A DNA stretch of 64,000 nucleotides from an uncultured Lachnospiraceae bacterium (GTDB taxonomy: Bacteria > Bacillota > Clostridia > Lachnospirales > Lachnospiraceae). Made by a program: the position numbers and the translations under genes. Location of the stretch: assembly GCA_934293375.1 (NCBI GenBank), contig CAKQYS010000010.1:29600-93599 (forward strand), in the 5' to 3' direction. This document shows positions 9,549 through 19,033 of the stretch, piece by piece; within the stretch, counting starts at the first letter, position 1; each line of letters opens with the position of its first letter. Under the pieces are notes generated by a model. The model searched no databases, was not told the origin of the DNA, and worked only from the letters and a program-made list of their open reading frames with translations.

Positions 9549-11051
9549 TCAGACCTCCGGCTGGCTGTCCTCTGCCGGTGCCTGTGTGGCAGCCTCAGTT
9601 GTCTTGTCGGATTTCTTGTTCTTGTCGGTTTTATCTGTTTTGGTCTTCTTATCTTTTTTGTCAGATGAATCCTTCTTGCTGTCAGATTCGGTTGTATCTG
9701 TATCTTCATCCTTTTCCGGTCCAACCGTCACTCGGGCCGGCGATGCATTATATGTACTGGTATTCACCTTCACAGACTCTGTCTGTTTGCCGTCCACATA
9801 TACATACTTCCACAGCTCTGCCTTATATCCGGTGTGAGCACCCTGCGTCACATGCCGGTATCCTGCCGGCTTCGTCTTATCCACCGTCTCGATCGGATCC
9901 CCGGCTTCCTTAGTAGAGATCGTCTTAGACTCAAATTTGATCGTACGGTTAGAAGGTCTCGTCTCATGTCCGTATATCGTAAAAGTGACGGTTCCACCTC
10001 CCGCACCCGCCTCGATATAGATCGGTGCATCTGTATTATTTTTAAATTTCAAGTCCTTATAGGTACCTGCGATCGCCGCATCTGCAGAACGCGGCACATA
10101 ACTGACAACCATGGAATGCGGTGCACGCTGGGTTACTTCCAGCTCCGCACGCAGAACCGCATTGTATAATGTTGTGGATACCTGACAGATGCCACCGCCA
10201 ACGCCGCTGACAACCTCACCGTTCAGATACTGATTCGCTGCATGATAACCATTTGCTGTATTAAACGGAGAGGCGGCATCATACACAGAAAACACCTCGC
10301 CCGGAAATAGAACAGATCCATTGATCTTCTTGCATCCATTGATCAGATTCAATTCTCTGTCTTTTGTACCGGAATACTTAGTTGAAAATGTCCCAAGTAC
10401 ATCCTTTACCTGATCAAAATCTGATGTTGTATACTCCGGCTGTGCTTCCTTGATCTGCATATCAACTGTGATATCCTCGCCATGCCAGCCATCTGCCATT
10501 GCATCCAACATCTTTTGCATCGTCGCATCATAATCGACTTCTTTTCCGACCTCTTCTTCCACAACTACAAGCTTTCCATTCTGCTTTACCAAAGACGCAT
10601 TCTTCGGCTCCACATTCAGCGCATTCGTCATATCTTTTAGTTTTTCTTCAAAATCCGCACTGTTGATCTCTTTAGATAATGAAATATCCACCGGGGTCTT
10701 TGCGATCGTAACGATCTCCTTATATCTTGCAAGCATATTTCCCTTGCGTCCATACGCATATGCAGTCTCCACCAGATCGGATCCATCGAACAAAAGACCG
10801 CCATCCTCCAATGATATATCATAGTTTTTGCCATATGCACAAAAGCTGACCTTCGCCTCCATCAGCTTCTCCATATACGCATCAAAGGCATCTTCCGCCT
10901 GCTGTTTTGTCATACCACTGACATCCATGCCATCGATCGATACCCCATCATAAATCGTATCCTCGGATCCTGCCTGTACATATCCCATCGATACCATGCT
11001 GCCGGCAACTAACAGCAGCATACATAAACATGCTATCAATCCCTTTTTCAT
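9549..11051 (-). CDS. VanW-family exported protein with peptidoglycan-binding-like domain
   Basis: About 500 residues from an ATG at 11049-11051 placed 7 bases after GGAGG; a start 27 bases further upstream is less likely. Signal peptide or membrane anchor MKKGLIACLCMLLLVAGSMV, a YkuD-associated/PG_binding_4 type repeat region (DTIYDGVSIDGMDVSGMTKQQA), a VanW domain at about 240-380 (FSTKYSGTKDRELNLINGCKKI, VVSGVGGGICQVSTTLYNAVLRAELE), a G5-like segment and a strongly charged Lys/Asp/Thr-rich tail of about 60 residues. The function of VanW domains is not established; an envelope role is inferred from the signal peptide and domain company. Confidence 0.87.
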   Translation of the reverse strand: MKKGLIACLCMLLLVAGSMVSMGYVQAGSEDTIYDGVSIDGMDVSGMTKQQAEDAFDAYMEKLMEAKVSFCAYGKNYDISLEDGGLLFDGSDLVETAYAYGRKGNMLARYKEIVTIAKTPVDISLSKEINSADFEEKLKDMTNALNVEPKNASLVKQNGKLVVVEEEVGKEVDYDATMQKMLDAMADGWHGEDITVDMQIKEAQPEYTTSDFDQVKDVLGTFSTKYSGTKDRELNLINGCKKINGSVLFPGEVFSVYDAASPFNTANGYHAANQYLNGEVVSGVGGGICQVSTTLYNAVLRAELEVTQRAPHSMVVSYVPRSADAAIAGTYKDLKFKNNTDAPIYIEAGAGGGTVTFTIYGHETRPSNRTIKFESKTISTKEAGDPIETVDKTKPAGYRHVTQGAHTGYKAELWKYVYVDGKQTESVKVNTSTYNASPARVTVGPEKDEDTDTTESDSKKDSSDKKDKKTKTDKTDKNKKSDKTTEAATQAPAEDSQPEV

Positions 11052-11106
11052 TCTCAAGCCTCCATTGACAAAGTCCATCTCGTTCGGTATATTGAAATAC
11101 GGTAGC

Positions 11107-11214
11107 TTAGAATATAGATGATACTAACATTCCAAGTGCCATAGCTGCGATCAGTACACCGGCTACGATCTTTGCAACAAATTTATTTCTTTTGGTATTA
11201 CTAAAATCAAACAT
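11107..11214 (-). CDS. 35-residue single-pass membrane miniprotein
   Basis: ATG at 11212-11214, stop at 11107-11109. The product begins MFDFSNTKRNKFVAKIVAGV and has a basic N-terminus, then one hydrophobic helix of about 20 residues (KIVAGVLIAAMALGMLVSSIF). An AAAAGAGGTG ribosome site precedes the start. It is divergent from the gene at 11249 with 34 bp between starts, and lies 55 bp upstream of the VanW-family start. The size and layout (positive N-tail plus one TM helix at the extreme C-terminus) recall Firmicutes miniproteins such as Prli42, but I cannot assign the family from sequence alone. Confidence 0.55.
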   Translation of the reverse strand: MFDFSNTKRNKFVAKIVAGVLIAAMALGMLVSSIF

Positions 11215-11248
11215 AAATCACACCTCTTTTCAGAAAGGATTTCATACA

Positions 11249-11845
11249 ATGAAACCAGTTTTTTTGTTTCCCAGCGTGATCGTTGTCATGCTGGTGATCA
11301 AACATATTATTAATAAAGCAGATCCCAAAAAGGGGATTCAAAAATCCATTCTGGAACTCGAATCAGAAGCAAATCTGACCCGCAGACAGGATATTTCCAA
11401 TCTGCCCTATATCCGTATACCTGACGATACGCTTCCTTTTGGCAGACTCACACCGGTCACAGCGGATGAGCAGGCCGTTGTAAAGCTTCGGGATCAGAAG
11501 ATCCTGAACCTCACGGGTATCTCCAACACCCAGCTTAAGCTGCAGTATGGTCCCGCTAATCTGGATGCCCTGTCAGCATACGATGACAATTTCGCACTGC
11601 TGATCCGTTCCCTGAACAACTGGGCCGTCGCCTGCAACGAAGCCAAAATGTATCCGGAGGCAAAAGCCATTCTGGAATACAGTGTCAATATCGGCTCCGA
11701 CATACGCAAAACCTATCAAATGCTTGCGGACCAGTATTATGCAGAGCTGGACACCGATGCATTGTCCTTACTTCGGGACAAAGCTGCTGCCCTGCCTGAG
11801 ATCACATCCCACAGTATATTGGATTATATAGATAACCTGCTGTAA
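11249..11845 (+). CDS. hypothetical protein with N-terminal hydrophobic segment and TPR-like helices
   Basis: 198 residues from the ATG at 11249, chosen because AGAAAGGAT lies upstream. A longer frame would start in the divergent miniprotein gene. The N-terminus (MKPVFLFPSVIVVMLVIKHI) is one likely membrane helix, followed by a basic stretch and a helical domain where residues 115-198 (NNWAVACNEAKMYPEAKAIL, then GSDIRKTYQMLADQYYAELD) read like tetratricopeptide repeats. I do not recognise the family. It precedes shikimate kinase on the same strand by 75 bp. Confidence 0.7.
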   Translation: MKPVFLFPSVIVVMLVIKHIINKADPKKGIQKSILELESEANLTRRQDISNLPYIRIPDDTLPFGRLTPVTADEQAVVKLRDQKILNLTGISNTQLKLQYGPANLDALSAYDDNFALLIRSLNNWAVACNEAKMYPEAKAILEYSVNIGSDIRKTYQMLADQYYAELDTDALSLLRDKAAALPEITSHSILDYIDNLL

Positions 11846-11920
11846 ATGCAGGCATAAACCCACCCTTTACTATAACAAATCTTTGTTCTTATGACAACTA
11901 TTTTATGAAGGAGTACATAT

Positions 11921-12436
11921 ATGAAAAACAACATTGTATTAATTGGAATGCCTGGCGTAGGCAAAAGCACGATCGGCGTGATTCTCGCAAAAGTACTGGG
12001 ATACCAGTTTCTGGATTCCGATCTGTTGATTCAGAAGCAGGAAAACCGCCTGCTCAAAGAAATTATTGCTGACGAGGGCATACAGGGTTTCATTAACATT
12101 GAGAACCAGGTGAATTCTGAAATTGATGTCACCAATACCGTCATCGCTACCGGAGGAAGCGTTGTATATGGCCGGCAGGCAATGGAACATTTACGAAATA
12201 TCGGCATCGTCATCTATCTGAAGCTGTCCTACCAGCCACTCTCTACAAGGCTGCAGAATATCAAGGGGCGCGGTGTCGTCCTGCGTGATGGTCAGGATCT
12301 GCAGGATCTCTACGAAGAGCGTATTCCTCTTTATGAGCAGTATGCAGATATCATCATTGACGAAGAAGATCTGTCGATCGAGAATACATTGATCGCCATC
12401 AAAAATGCACTGGCAGATCTTACGGAGTCTGCGTAG
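11921..12436 (+). CDS. aroK: shikimate kinase
   Basis: 171 residues, normal AroK/AroL length. Walker A GMPGVGKST at residues 9-17, the shikimate-binding LDSDLLIQ (DxD) near 32, Gly-rich ATGGSVVYG near 78, and the lid/adenine region. It phosphorylates shikimate at the 3-hydroxyl in chorismate synthesis. Some substitutions are seen (the usual FR(E/R)xE motif reads FINIENQVN), a divergent pattern shared by a subset of clostridial shikimate kinase-like proteins, so a related P-loop kinase activity is possible. The GAAGGAGT ribosome site is good. Its 3' end overlaps the convergent penicillin-binding protein gene by 17 bp. Confidence 0.82.
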   Translation: MKNNIVLIGMPGVGKSTIGVILAKVLGYQFLDSDLLIQKQENRLLKEIIADEGIQGFINIENQVNSEIDVTNTVIATGGSVVYGRQAMEHLRNIGIVIYLKLSYQPLSTRLQNIKGRGVVLRDGQDLQDLYEERIPLYEQYADIIIDEEDLSIENTLIAIKNALADLTESA

Positions 12437-14675
12437 TCGGTGTAGTTGTATCCGGTTGAACCTGCTCCTCTTGATCAGATGTTGTCGTAGATTGCGCCTG
12501 TGTCGTTTGCGGCTGTTCCTGTGTAGATGGAGCTTCCGGCTGCTCTGTTGTCGTCTGCTCCGTTGTCGTCTGTGCCTGCGTGTCAGCCTCCGTCCGGGTT
12601 GAAGCAGCTTGTGTCGTCTTCTCCTGTGTAGTCCGGTTCTGCTTTGGCTTTGCCGTTGTACTCTCCTGTGCCGACTCGGTTGTGATCAGATTCTCCTCTT
12701 TCTTCGGCTTCTGATAAAAGAATGTCGAAAACTCCAGATCCCGTTTATTTTTGTGAATCTCTTCCATAAACTGATTCCAGATCCTGACAGGATAGGTATT
12801 TCCCTGCAGACTCTTGAGCTGCTTCGGCATATCATAGCCAACCCATACTGCTGTCGTATAGTATGGTGTATATCCACAAAACCATCCATCATAATTCTTA
12901 TTGGTCGTGCCGGTCTTGCCCGCACAATGCATACCGTCAAGTGCATAGCCTGCTGCCGTACCGCCCGGCTTTAATACCTTTTCAAGTGCAGAGGTCATCA
13001 TAGCCGCTGCATTGGCATCATAAACCCGAGTTGTCTGTCTCGGATTTTCATATATCGTCTCCCCATCAGCATCCGTGATTTTTTGAATACAGTCCGGTGC
13101 CATATACTGTCCACCATTGGCAAGGCATGCATAAGCAGCCGCCATCTCTTCTACTGTCGCCCCATATGTGAAGCCACCGAGTGCCCCCGCCATGACCTCC
13201 TTATCCTCCGGCATCAACGATTTGAAATTCATTTTCGTAAGATATGACATGCCCTTGCCCGGCGTGATCTCCTTGTAGACCTGTCTAGCAATATCATTAT
13301 TGGATCTTGCAACGGCTTCGTCTACCCGCATCGTACGCAGGGACTTCCCCTGATCATCATAAGCAGTGACCTTCGACTCCGGCGTATATCCTTCCATAAA
13401 GACCGGCGTATAGACATTGAGGGGCTTGATAGAAGAGCCGGGCTGTCTCGGACTCTGGAATGCACGATTTAAGGTATATCCTACGATATCCTTTTGGCTG
13501 CGTCCGCCCACCACAGCGCATACATAACCACTCTGATTATCGATACAGACTGCTGCCCCCTGTAATGCGTATACACCATCATCCGACTTCTCTGTATAGT
13601 CTGCCAGCACTGTATCAACCTGCTTTTGCAGCTGTTTTTGCAGATCCAGATCCATCGAAGTATAAATACGGTATCCACCTGTATACAAAGACTGCTGACT
13701 CTCTGTATATGCTGCATCATATGCCGTCTTATACTCCTTGCGATCCTGATCCGTCGCAAAATCATATTGCAGTGTAAATCCTCCCACCTGCATCAATGCC
13801 TGCGTTGCCTGATAATAGATATAGGTCTCCGCATAATTATTCCGCTTCTCTTTATGCATATTAAGAGTGATCTCCTCTGACGAAGCCAGTGTATAATCCA
13901 GCTCATTGATATACCCTTCCTGCTGCATATTCAGAAGGATCTTATCCCGACGCTTGAGCGTATGATCCTTATGCTCTACCGGATCATAGTAAGTCGGACT
14001 ATTCGGAATGGCACATAAAAATGCGATCTGCGACAGAGAAAGCTCTGTCAGCTCCTGCCCGAAATATCCCTTCGCAGCCGCATCGATCCCATAATATCCA
14101 TTTGCAAAATAAATGTTATTCAGATAGAATTCGAGAATCTGTTCCTTGCTATATTTATCCTCCAGATCCAGAGCGACAAATGCCTCGATTACCTTACGCT
14201 TCCATGTTACCTCATTTGATAAAAAAACGTTCTTTGCCAGCTGCTGCGTGATCGTAGAACCACCCTGTGTGATCTTGCCATCATGCTTGATCAGAGCTAC
14301 AAATGCTCTGGCAATACCTTCCGTATCCAGACCATGATGTTTGTAGAATTTCTTATCCTCTACCGCAATCATCGCATTGATAAAATTCTGTGGAATATCC
14401 TCATATGATACATAGTAGACATCCTTCTCACCACTCAGCGAACGGATCTCGTCGCCATTTATATCATATACCACACTCGTCTCCACACTCCGGAAAGTAT
14501 CTGCCGAGGACAGCTTTACCATCAGTGCAGCTTCCTGTGACAGTGTGATCACATCCCTGCCGTACCGCAGATAAATGATCCCCAGCAGTAAAAGTACCGT
14601 GAGTGCAATCAGGATCTTCACCGAGGTTCCCGCTGTATGCAATATTCCTTTTTTCTTTTTTCGTCCTGATGCCAT
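12420..14675 (-). CDS. class A penicillin-binding protein (PBP1A-type transglycosylase/transpeptidase)
   Basis: About 751 residues. Short basic cytoplasmic tail (RKKKKG), one transmembrane helix, a GT51 glycosyltransferase domain with catalytic Glu in AVEDKKFYKHHG near 105 and QGGSTITQQLAKN, and a penicillin-binding transpeptidase domain with SSIK (PGSSIKPLNVY), SNN (ARSNND) and KTGTT (AGKTGTTNKNYDGWF). It polymerises and crosslinks peptidoglycan at the outer membrane face. The last 110 residues are a low-complexity Thr/Gln/Glu tail, presumably extracytoplasmic. The start is uncertain: ATG at 14673-14675 or an in-frame TTG at 14687. Confidence 0.94.
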   Translation of the reverse strand: MASGRKKKKGILHTAGTSVKILIALTVLLLLGIIYLRYGRDVITLSQEAALMVKLSSADTFRSVETSVVYDINGDEIRSLSGEKDVYYVSYEDIPQNFINAMIAVEDKKFYKHHGLDTEGIARAFVALIKHDGKITQGGSTITQQLAKNVFLSNEVTWKRKVIEAFVALDLEDKYSKEQILEFYLNNIYFANGYYGIDAAAKGYFGQELTELSLSQIAFLCAIPNSPTYYDPVEHKDHTLKRRDKILLNMQQEGYINELDYTLASSEEITLNMHKEKRNNYAETYIYYQATQALMQVGGFTLQYDFATDQDRKEYKTAYDAAYTESQQSLYTGGYRIYTSMDLDLQKQLQKQVDTVLADYTEKSDDGVYALQGAAVCIDNQSGYVCAVVGGRSQKDIVGYTLNRAFQSPRQPGSSIKPLNVYTPVFMEGYTPESKVTAYDDQGKSLRTMRVDEAVARSNNDIARQVYKEITPGKGMSYLTKMNFKSLMPEDKEVMAGALGGFTYGATVEEMAAAYACLANGGQYMAPDCIQKITDADGETIYENPRQTTRVYDANAAAMMTSALEKVLKPGGTAAGYALDGMHCAGKTGTTNKNYDGWFCGYTPYYTTAVWVGYDMPKQLKSLQGNTYPVRIWNQFMEEIHKNKRDLEFSTFFYQKPKKEENLITTESAQESTTAKPKQNRTTQEKTTQAASTRTEADTQAQTTTEQTTTEQPEAPSTQEQPQTTQAQSTTTSDQEEQVQPDTTTPTTQTP

Positions 14676-14735
14676 CTCTCTTACCAAATCTACATTGAAA
14701 CCCGAAACATTGTCCTGCGGATTTATATCATAACA

Positions 14736-16040
14736 CTATGCCTGTCCTGCCAGATAATCAATAAACTGCTGTGCTGTCCGTCCGGATAAACCTCCATGGG
14801 ACAACTCCCATTTGTTGGCTTCTGCAAGCAACTCTTCGTTGGTCAGCCTGATCTCCGGATACTTGGCAGCCAGCTCCGTGACAATCGCAAAAAACTCTTT
14901 TTGCGAAGGCTTTGAGAAACTGATCGTAACACCGAACCGGTTCACAAGTGACAGCTTCTCCTGCATGGTATCTGAACGATGCATACCATTATCCTGTACA
15001 ACATCATTTCTGTCATTCCAGGTCTCCTTAATGAGATGTCTTCTGTTCGATGTCGCATAGATCAGTACATTATCCGGCCGCACCTCTAAGCCGCCCTCAA
15101 TAACCGCCTTCAGATATTTATATTCGATCTCAAATTCCTCAAAAGACAGATCATCCATATATATAATAAATCGGTAATTCCGGTTCTTGATCTGTGAGAT
15201 CACAGAGGACAGACTCTGGAACTGATGCTTATAGATCTCGATCATACGAAGTCCCTGATCATAATACTGGTTGATGATCGCCTTGATACTCGTAGATTTA
15301 CCGGTTCCGCTGTCACCAAACAGCAGGGCATTGTTCGCCTTCCTGCCCTTGACAAATGCCTCCGTATTATCGACCAGTTTTTTCTTCTGGATCTCATAGC
15401 CAACCAGATCATCCAATGTGACCTCTTCCGTGTTATTGATCGGCGTAAATATAATATTTTCCGGTGTGCCGCCGATGCGGAATGCCTTGTTCAGTCCGAA
15501 CATACCGACACCATACGCCTTATAAAATGCAGTTACAATATCAAAGATCTCATTTTCATCCTTTGCCTGTTCAATCTGTCTGCTGATATTCTGTACCTTT
15601 TCGCTGACATTCTTATTGTACATACGCTCCTTCTTGGCGATCGCATGATAATTCGAGATCGTCGTAAAGCAGTCAATATCCAATCCCTTCTCGATCTCAG
15701 AGAAATCATAATCAAACAACTGCTTAAAGATAGCAAAATCCTTCTTCGCAAACACATTCACCGTACCATCACTGGCACCAACCTTCTCACATGTCAGACT
15801 GAATGAATTCTCATTCGTGATGAGAATATACGCCAGATAATTGTGCCACAGATTCTCGTCAAATCCATACTGTGTGGCAAGATCCAGCAGACGCTTCATC
15901 TCCCCATAAATGCGTGTCACAAGCTCCGCCTTTGGGGTAGACTGATTATCGTACTCCTCAAATATATGTGCGAGACGGATCAAAATACTGTCCTCGCCCA
16001 GATCATGAAATAAAACCAGTTTCGATACTTCCTGATACAT
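14736..16040 (-). CDS. DUF815-family AAA ATPase
   Basis: 434 residues. The N-terminal 190 residues are helical; the DUF815 P-loop domain follows with Walker A LLFGDSGTGKSTS near 243, Walker B-like FIIYMDDLSFEEFE near 293, and sensor ATSNRRHL near 330. The C-terminus SLVNRFGVTISFSKPSQKEF is typical of the family. DUF815 proteins are AAA+ ATPases of unknown physiological role. It has its own start about 66 bp after the LysM/GH18 gene end, on the same strand. Confidence 0.9.
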   Translation of the reverse strand: MYQEVSKLVLFHDLGEDSILIRLAHIFEEYDNQSTPKAELVTRIYGEMKRLLDLATQYGFDENLWHNYLAYILITNENSFSLTCEKVGASDGTVNVFAKKDFAIFKQLFDYDFSEIEKGLDIDCFTTISNYHAIAKKERMYNKNVSEKVQNISRQIEQAKDENEIFDIVTAFYKAYGVGMFGLNKAFRIGGTPENIIFTPINNTEEVTLDDLVGYEIQKKKLVDNTEAFVKGRKANNALLFGDSGTGKSTSIKAIINQYYDQGLRMIEIYKHQFQSLSSVISQIKNRNYRFIIYMDDLSFEEFEIEYKYLKAVIEGGLEVRPDNVLIYATSNRRHLIKETWNDRNDVVQDNGMHRSDTMQEKLSLVNRFGVTISFSKPSQKEFFAIVTELAAKYPEIRLTNEELLAEANKWELSHGGLSGRTAQQFIDYLAGQA

Positions 16041-16106
16041 AAATTCACCATTCTTTCGTCTTTATTATTTAATCATAGTAGCACGACACACCGGGGATTT
16101 CAACAA

Positions 16107-17231
16107 TCAAGTAGATTGCTGATAGTTCTTTTGCAGCAGCCAGTTCGGGCGAAACGGCCGCATCAGATTCCAATACCCGCCCCCGACAAAGCCATACTCC
16201 ACGATCGTATCAAACCGTACCTGCATACTGCGCACATCCTCAAACCAGACCTCATGCGCCACACCCTCCGCCTGATAGTGAAAATGTGGTGACTGCGCCA
16301 CCTCGTCATATTCGATCACGGCCCCATTTGCCGCAGCGATCTCCACCGCCTGTATGTTTCCGATACTGGTCGCCCGTGTCACACCCGGCTCATGCGGAAG
16401 CGGCCAGTCATAACCATAATTCGGCATCCCCATATAAATCTTATTTGCCGGGATTCGCGACACTCCGTAATCCAGCACCCGACGCACGCTCGGAATCGGT
16501 GCAACCGCCTGCGGCGTACTGTAGGTATAGCCCCATTCATAGGTCATGAGCAGCACTTGATTCGCCACCGCACCGAGTCCGGCATAATCCACGCCCTCAT
16601 AGAGCAGTCCCGGCTGGTCATCCGATGTCTTGGGTGGCAATGCCACCGTCACATAATACCCATTTGCATTCATCTGTGTCGTCAGCCGATCGACAAATGC
16701 GACATACGCATCCCTGTCCGTTGCCAGCACATACTCAAAATCGACATCCACCCCCACATACTGCCGTGTCTCCATCACCTGCAGGAGCTGTCCGATCAGC
16801 CGCTCCTGCACAGCCACATCCTCCAGCAGGACATTGACCAGTTGATTGCTGAAGCTGCCACTCTCCGAAAACGGCGTCAGCACCAGCACCGGCTCCACCC
16901 CAAATTCCTGTGCCGTCCGGATAAGTCTCGTATCCGCAATCGGAATCAGATCCCCCTCCGGTGTAAACCCATACGAAAAAATATAGAGTGCCTGCATATA
17001 GAGCAGACACTCTCTCAACACTTCATCTCTGATATAAGGATATGCATAACCAAAAAAACGCTTGTCTGCCTTTTGACCTTCATCCGCATTCTCCGGCACA
17101 TAAAGTGCCTGCCCGACAACCAACGGCTGCTCCGGCGACATCTGGTTGTCAAATGCCAGCCTCTCCGGTGTCGTATCATAAAGGGCAGCAATACTATAAA
17201 GCGTATTGCCGGGTGCTACTACATAGATCAT
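16107..17231 (-). CDS. LysM domain plus glycoside hydrolase family 18 (spore SleL/YaaH-like)
   Basis: 374 residues from the ATG at 17229-17231, which follows AGGAGA. An N-terminal LysM repeat (MIYVVAPGNTLYSIAALYDT, residues 1-45) is followed by a GH18 TIM barrel (RFFGYAYPYI onwards) with the catalytic DxDFE in YVGVDVDFEYV near residue 155 and YxWG-type loop residues (MTYEWGYTYS). The architecture matches SleL/YaaH N-acetylglucosaminidases that act on spore cortex fragments. There is no signal peptide, which fits coat-associated spore proteins. Chitinase activity is an alternative. It follows the AAA/PD-(D/E)XK gene by 25 bp. Confidence 0.87.
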   Translation of the reverse strand: MIYVVAPGNTLYSIAALYDTTPERLAFDNQMSPEQPLVVGQALYVPENADEGQKADKRFFGYAYPYIRDEVLRECLLYMQALYIFSYGFTPEGDLIPIADTRLIRTAQEFGVEPVLVLTPFSESGSFSNQLVNVLLEDVAVQERLIGQLLQVMETRQYVGVDVDFEYVLATDRDAYVAFVDRLTTQMNANGYYVTVALPPKTSDDQPGLLYEGVDYAGLGAVANQVLLMTYEWGYTYSTPQAVAPIPSVRRVLDYGVSRIPANKIYMGMPNYGYDWPLPHEPGVTRATSIGNIQAVEIAAANGAVIEYDEVAQSPHFHYQAEGVAHEVWFEDVRSMQVRFDTIVEYGFVGGGYWNLMRPFRPNWLLQKNYQQST

Positions 17232-17256
17232 ACTGTCTCCTGAAAAGCATTTGATA

Positions 17257-18954
17257 CTAATGTATGCAGGATCCCCCAATCAATATACGCTTCCCTGCAA
17301 AGGCAAAGCCATAACATCGGATTCGCTCCTGCGGGATACCCTGAGCGATCAACTCCGCATCGTAATGCTTCTGTGCAATCTGATGCAATGCCGTTTTGAC
17401 CGTATCCGACAAATCCGTCTCTTCCGCAGTGTCCTGTACCTTAAATTCAAGGATTATGGCATCATCCTGCGCCTGCTTCGGAATCAACATGACATCATAC
17501 CGTCCATAACCGCTCTCTCTGTTAGACCGGATTGTATACCGATCCCGTAGCTGCGCCAGCAACCCCAGAACAAATCCATGATAAAATCTTTCCGGATGTG
17601 TATAATCCGTGCTTCCATGTCCAACATCAAAGCTGCTAAAGGTCTCTATTGCAATATCATTCATATAACGATTCATCGCCTTCAGATCCCCCACGAGCAT
17701 TGCATCCACAAACGCATTATAATTGGTCTTGGAACCCTGAAACCATCCCCTGAACATATTGACAAACATACTATAGGTCTCAAGATTCGTGATCAGAAGG
17801 TGATACCATGGCTCCATCAGCTCTCCCTTATATTCAAGCGCCTGCACCTTCAGATATCCACCTGCCAGCATCAATCCCCATATCGCATCCTGCCGTTCAT
17901 CCAACTGGTCATACACGATCTGTTCATCAAATGTAACCTCAATTTCCTGTCTGTTGAGCAACTGTTCCATCAACTGCTTTACCGTAGGAGAGGCTGTTCT
18001 GAGCATCCGGTTGACCAATCCATTGGAACTGGTCATCGCCCAATACGGCTTGATCTGTCCTTCATCCAGATAATTCGTAATGGACCATGGATTATAAATA
18101 TCCCGACAGGCTCCAAATGTAAATCCATCATACCATCGTTTCACATCCGGCATTCGATCCGCCAACCCAAACTGTGCCAGTGCATGCTGTACTTCCGCTT
18201 CCGTAAACCCGAAGCAATCCGCATATTCATTTGATGTCGTTGTCACCACCTTCAGATTGTTCAGATCTGAAAAAATAGATTCCTTGGAAACTCTTGTAAT
18301 ACCCGTCATAATTGCCCGCTCAAGATATGCATTTGTCTTAAATGTAGAATTAAATAGGCTCCTGATAAAAGCAGTCAATTCGTTCCAATATCCACCGATA
18401 TAGGCTTCCTGTAATGGCGTGTCATACTCATCCAGAAGTATGACTGCCTTCTTTCCATAGTATCTGCACAGATACTTGGACAAATCTTGCAGTGCATCCT
18501 GTGCGACTGCATCCTCCATCTGCGGGCATACACTTGCAAACTGTCTGTGCTCGACCTCTGTCAATCCTTCCCATGTCGCAAGCTCCCGATACAGGGAATA
18601 CACATCTGATATATTTTTCTTAATCTTGCTGACCGCATCATGGTAATTAGACTGCTTCACATCTGCAAAGCTGATAAAAATAACCGGATATGTGCCCTGC
18701 AGCTTTCTATACTTATCGTGTTCCCAGATGGACAATCCCAAAAACAAATTTGCAGCATCCGCATACCGATTAGAAAAGAAACAGTTCAGCATACTCATAT
18801 TCAGTGTCTTACCAAACCTTCTTGGTCTGGCAATCAGCGTTACATCATCGCCGGACTCCCACCACTGCCTGATAAAATCTGTTTTATCAATATAGAATGC
18901 CTGTATCCCTCGCAATGCTGCAAAATCTTGTTTTCCAATGCTTACCTGCTGCAT
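17257..18954 (-). CDS. AAA-ATPase-like / PD-(D/E)XK nuclease fusion protein
   Basis: About 565 residues from the ATG at 18952-18954 (AGGTGAG upstream). The AAA-ATPase-like domain shows KQDFAALRGIQAFYIDKTDFI, a P-loop variant ARPRRFGKTLNMSML near residue 42 and Walker B VILLDEYDTPL near 170. The C-terminal PD-(D/E)XK region has GYGRYDVMLIP (Asp) and AIILEFKVQ (E-x-K) near 500-515, so the nuclease core looks intact. These proteins are multicopy in anaerobic Firmicutes and Bacteroidetes, with unproven roles in mobile-element biology or defence. It stands alone with its own promoter. Confidence 0.88.
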   Translation of the reverse strand: MQQVSIGKQDFAALRGIQAFYIDKTDFIRQWWESGDDVTLIARPRRFGKTLNMSMLNCFFSNRYADAANLFLGLSIWEHDKYRKLQGTYPVIFISFADVKQSNYHDAVSKIKKNISDVYSLYRELATWEGLTEVEHRQFASVCPQMEDAVAQDALQDLSKYLCRYYGKKAVILLDEYDTPLQEAYIGGYWNELTAFIRSLFNSTFKTNAYLERAIMTGITRVSKESIFSDLNNLKVVTTTSNEYADCFGFTEAEVQHALAQFGLADRMPDVKRWYDGFTFGACRDIYNPWSITNYLDEGQIKPYWAMTSSNGLVNRMLRTASPTVKQLMEQLLNRQEIEVTFDEQIVYDQLDERQDAIWGLMLAGGYLKVQALEYKGELMEPWYHLLITNLETYSMFVNMFRGWFQGSKTNYNAFVDAMLVGDLKAMNRYMNDIAIETFSSFDVGHGSTDYTHPERFYHGFVLGLLAQLRDRYTIRSNRESGYGRYDVMLIPKQAQDDAIILEFKVQDTAEETDLSDTVKTALHQIAQKHYDAELIAQGIPQERIRCYGFAFAGKRILIGGSCIH

Positions 18955-18992
18955 CTGTTTCTCACCTGCCTTCCTAATACCTATATGCAATC

Positions 18993-19021
18993 ATTATACA
19001 GAACCCACCATGATAACGCAA
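18993..19021 (-). promoter_or_regulatory. predicted sigma-A promoter of the AAA/PD-(D/E)XK gene
   Basis: On the minus strand TTGCGT (19021-19016), a 17-bp spacer and a perfect TATAAT (18998-18993), placed about 40 bp before the start at 18954. Confidence 0.5.
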
Positions 19022-19033
19022 GCTGCACCCCGC

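Noticed and set aside
17257..18954. Toxin-antitoxin or restriction role for the AAA/PD-(D/E)XK protein
   Set aside because: No partner gene (methylase, antitoxin) lies next to it; the neighbours are housekeeping and glycan genes.
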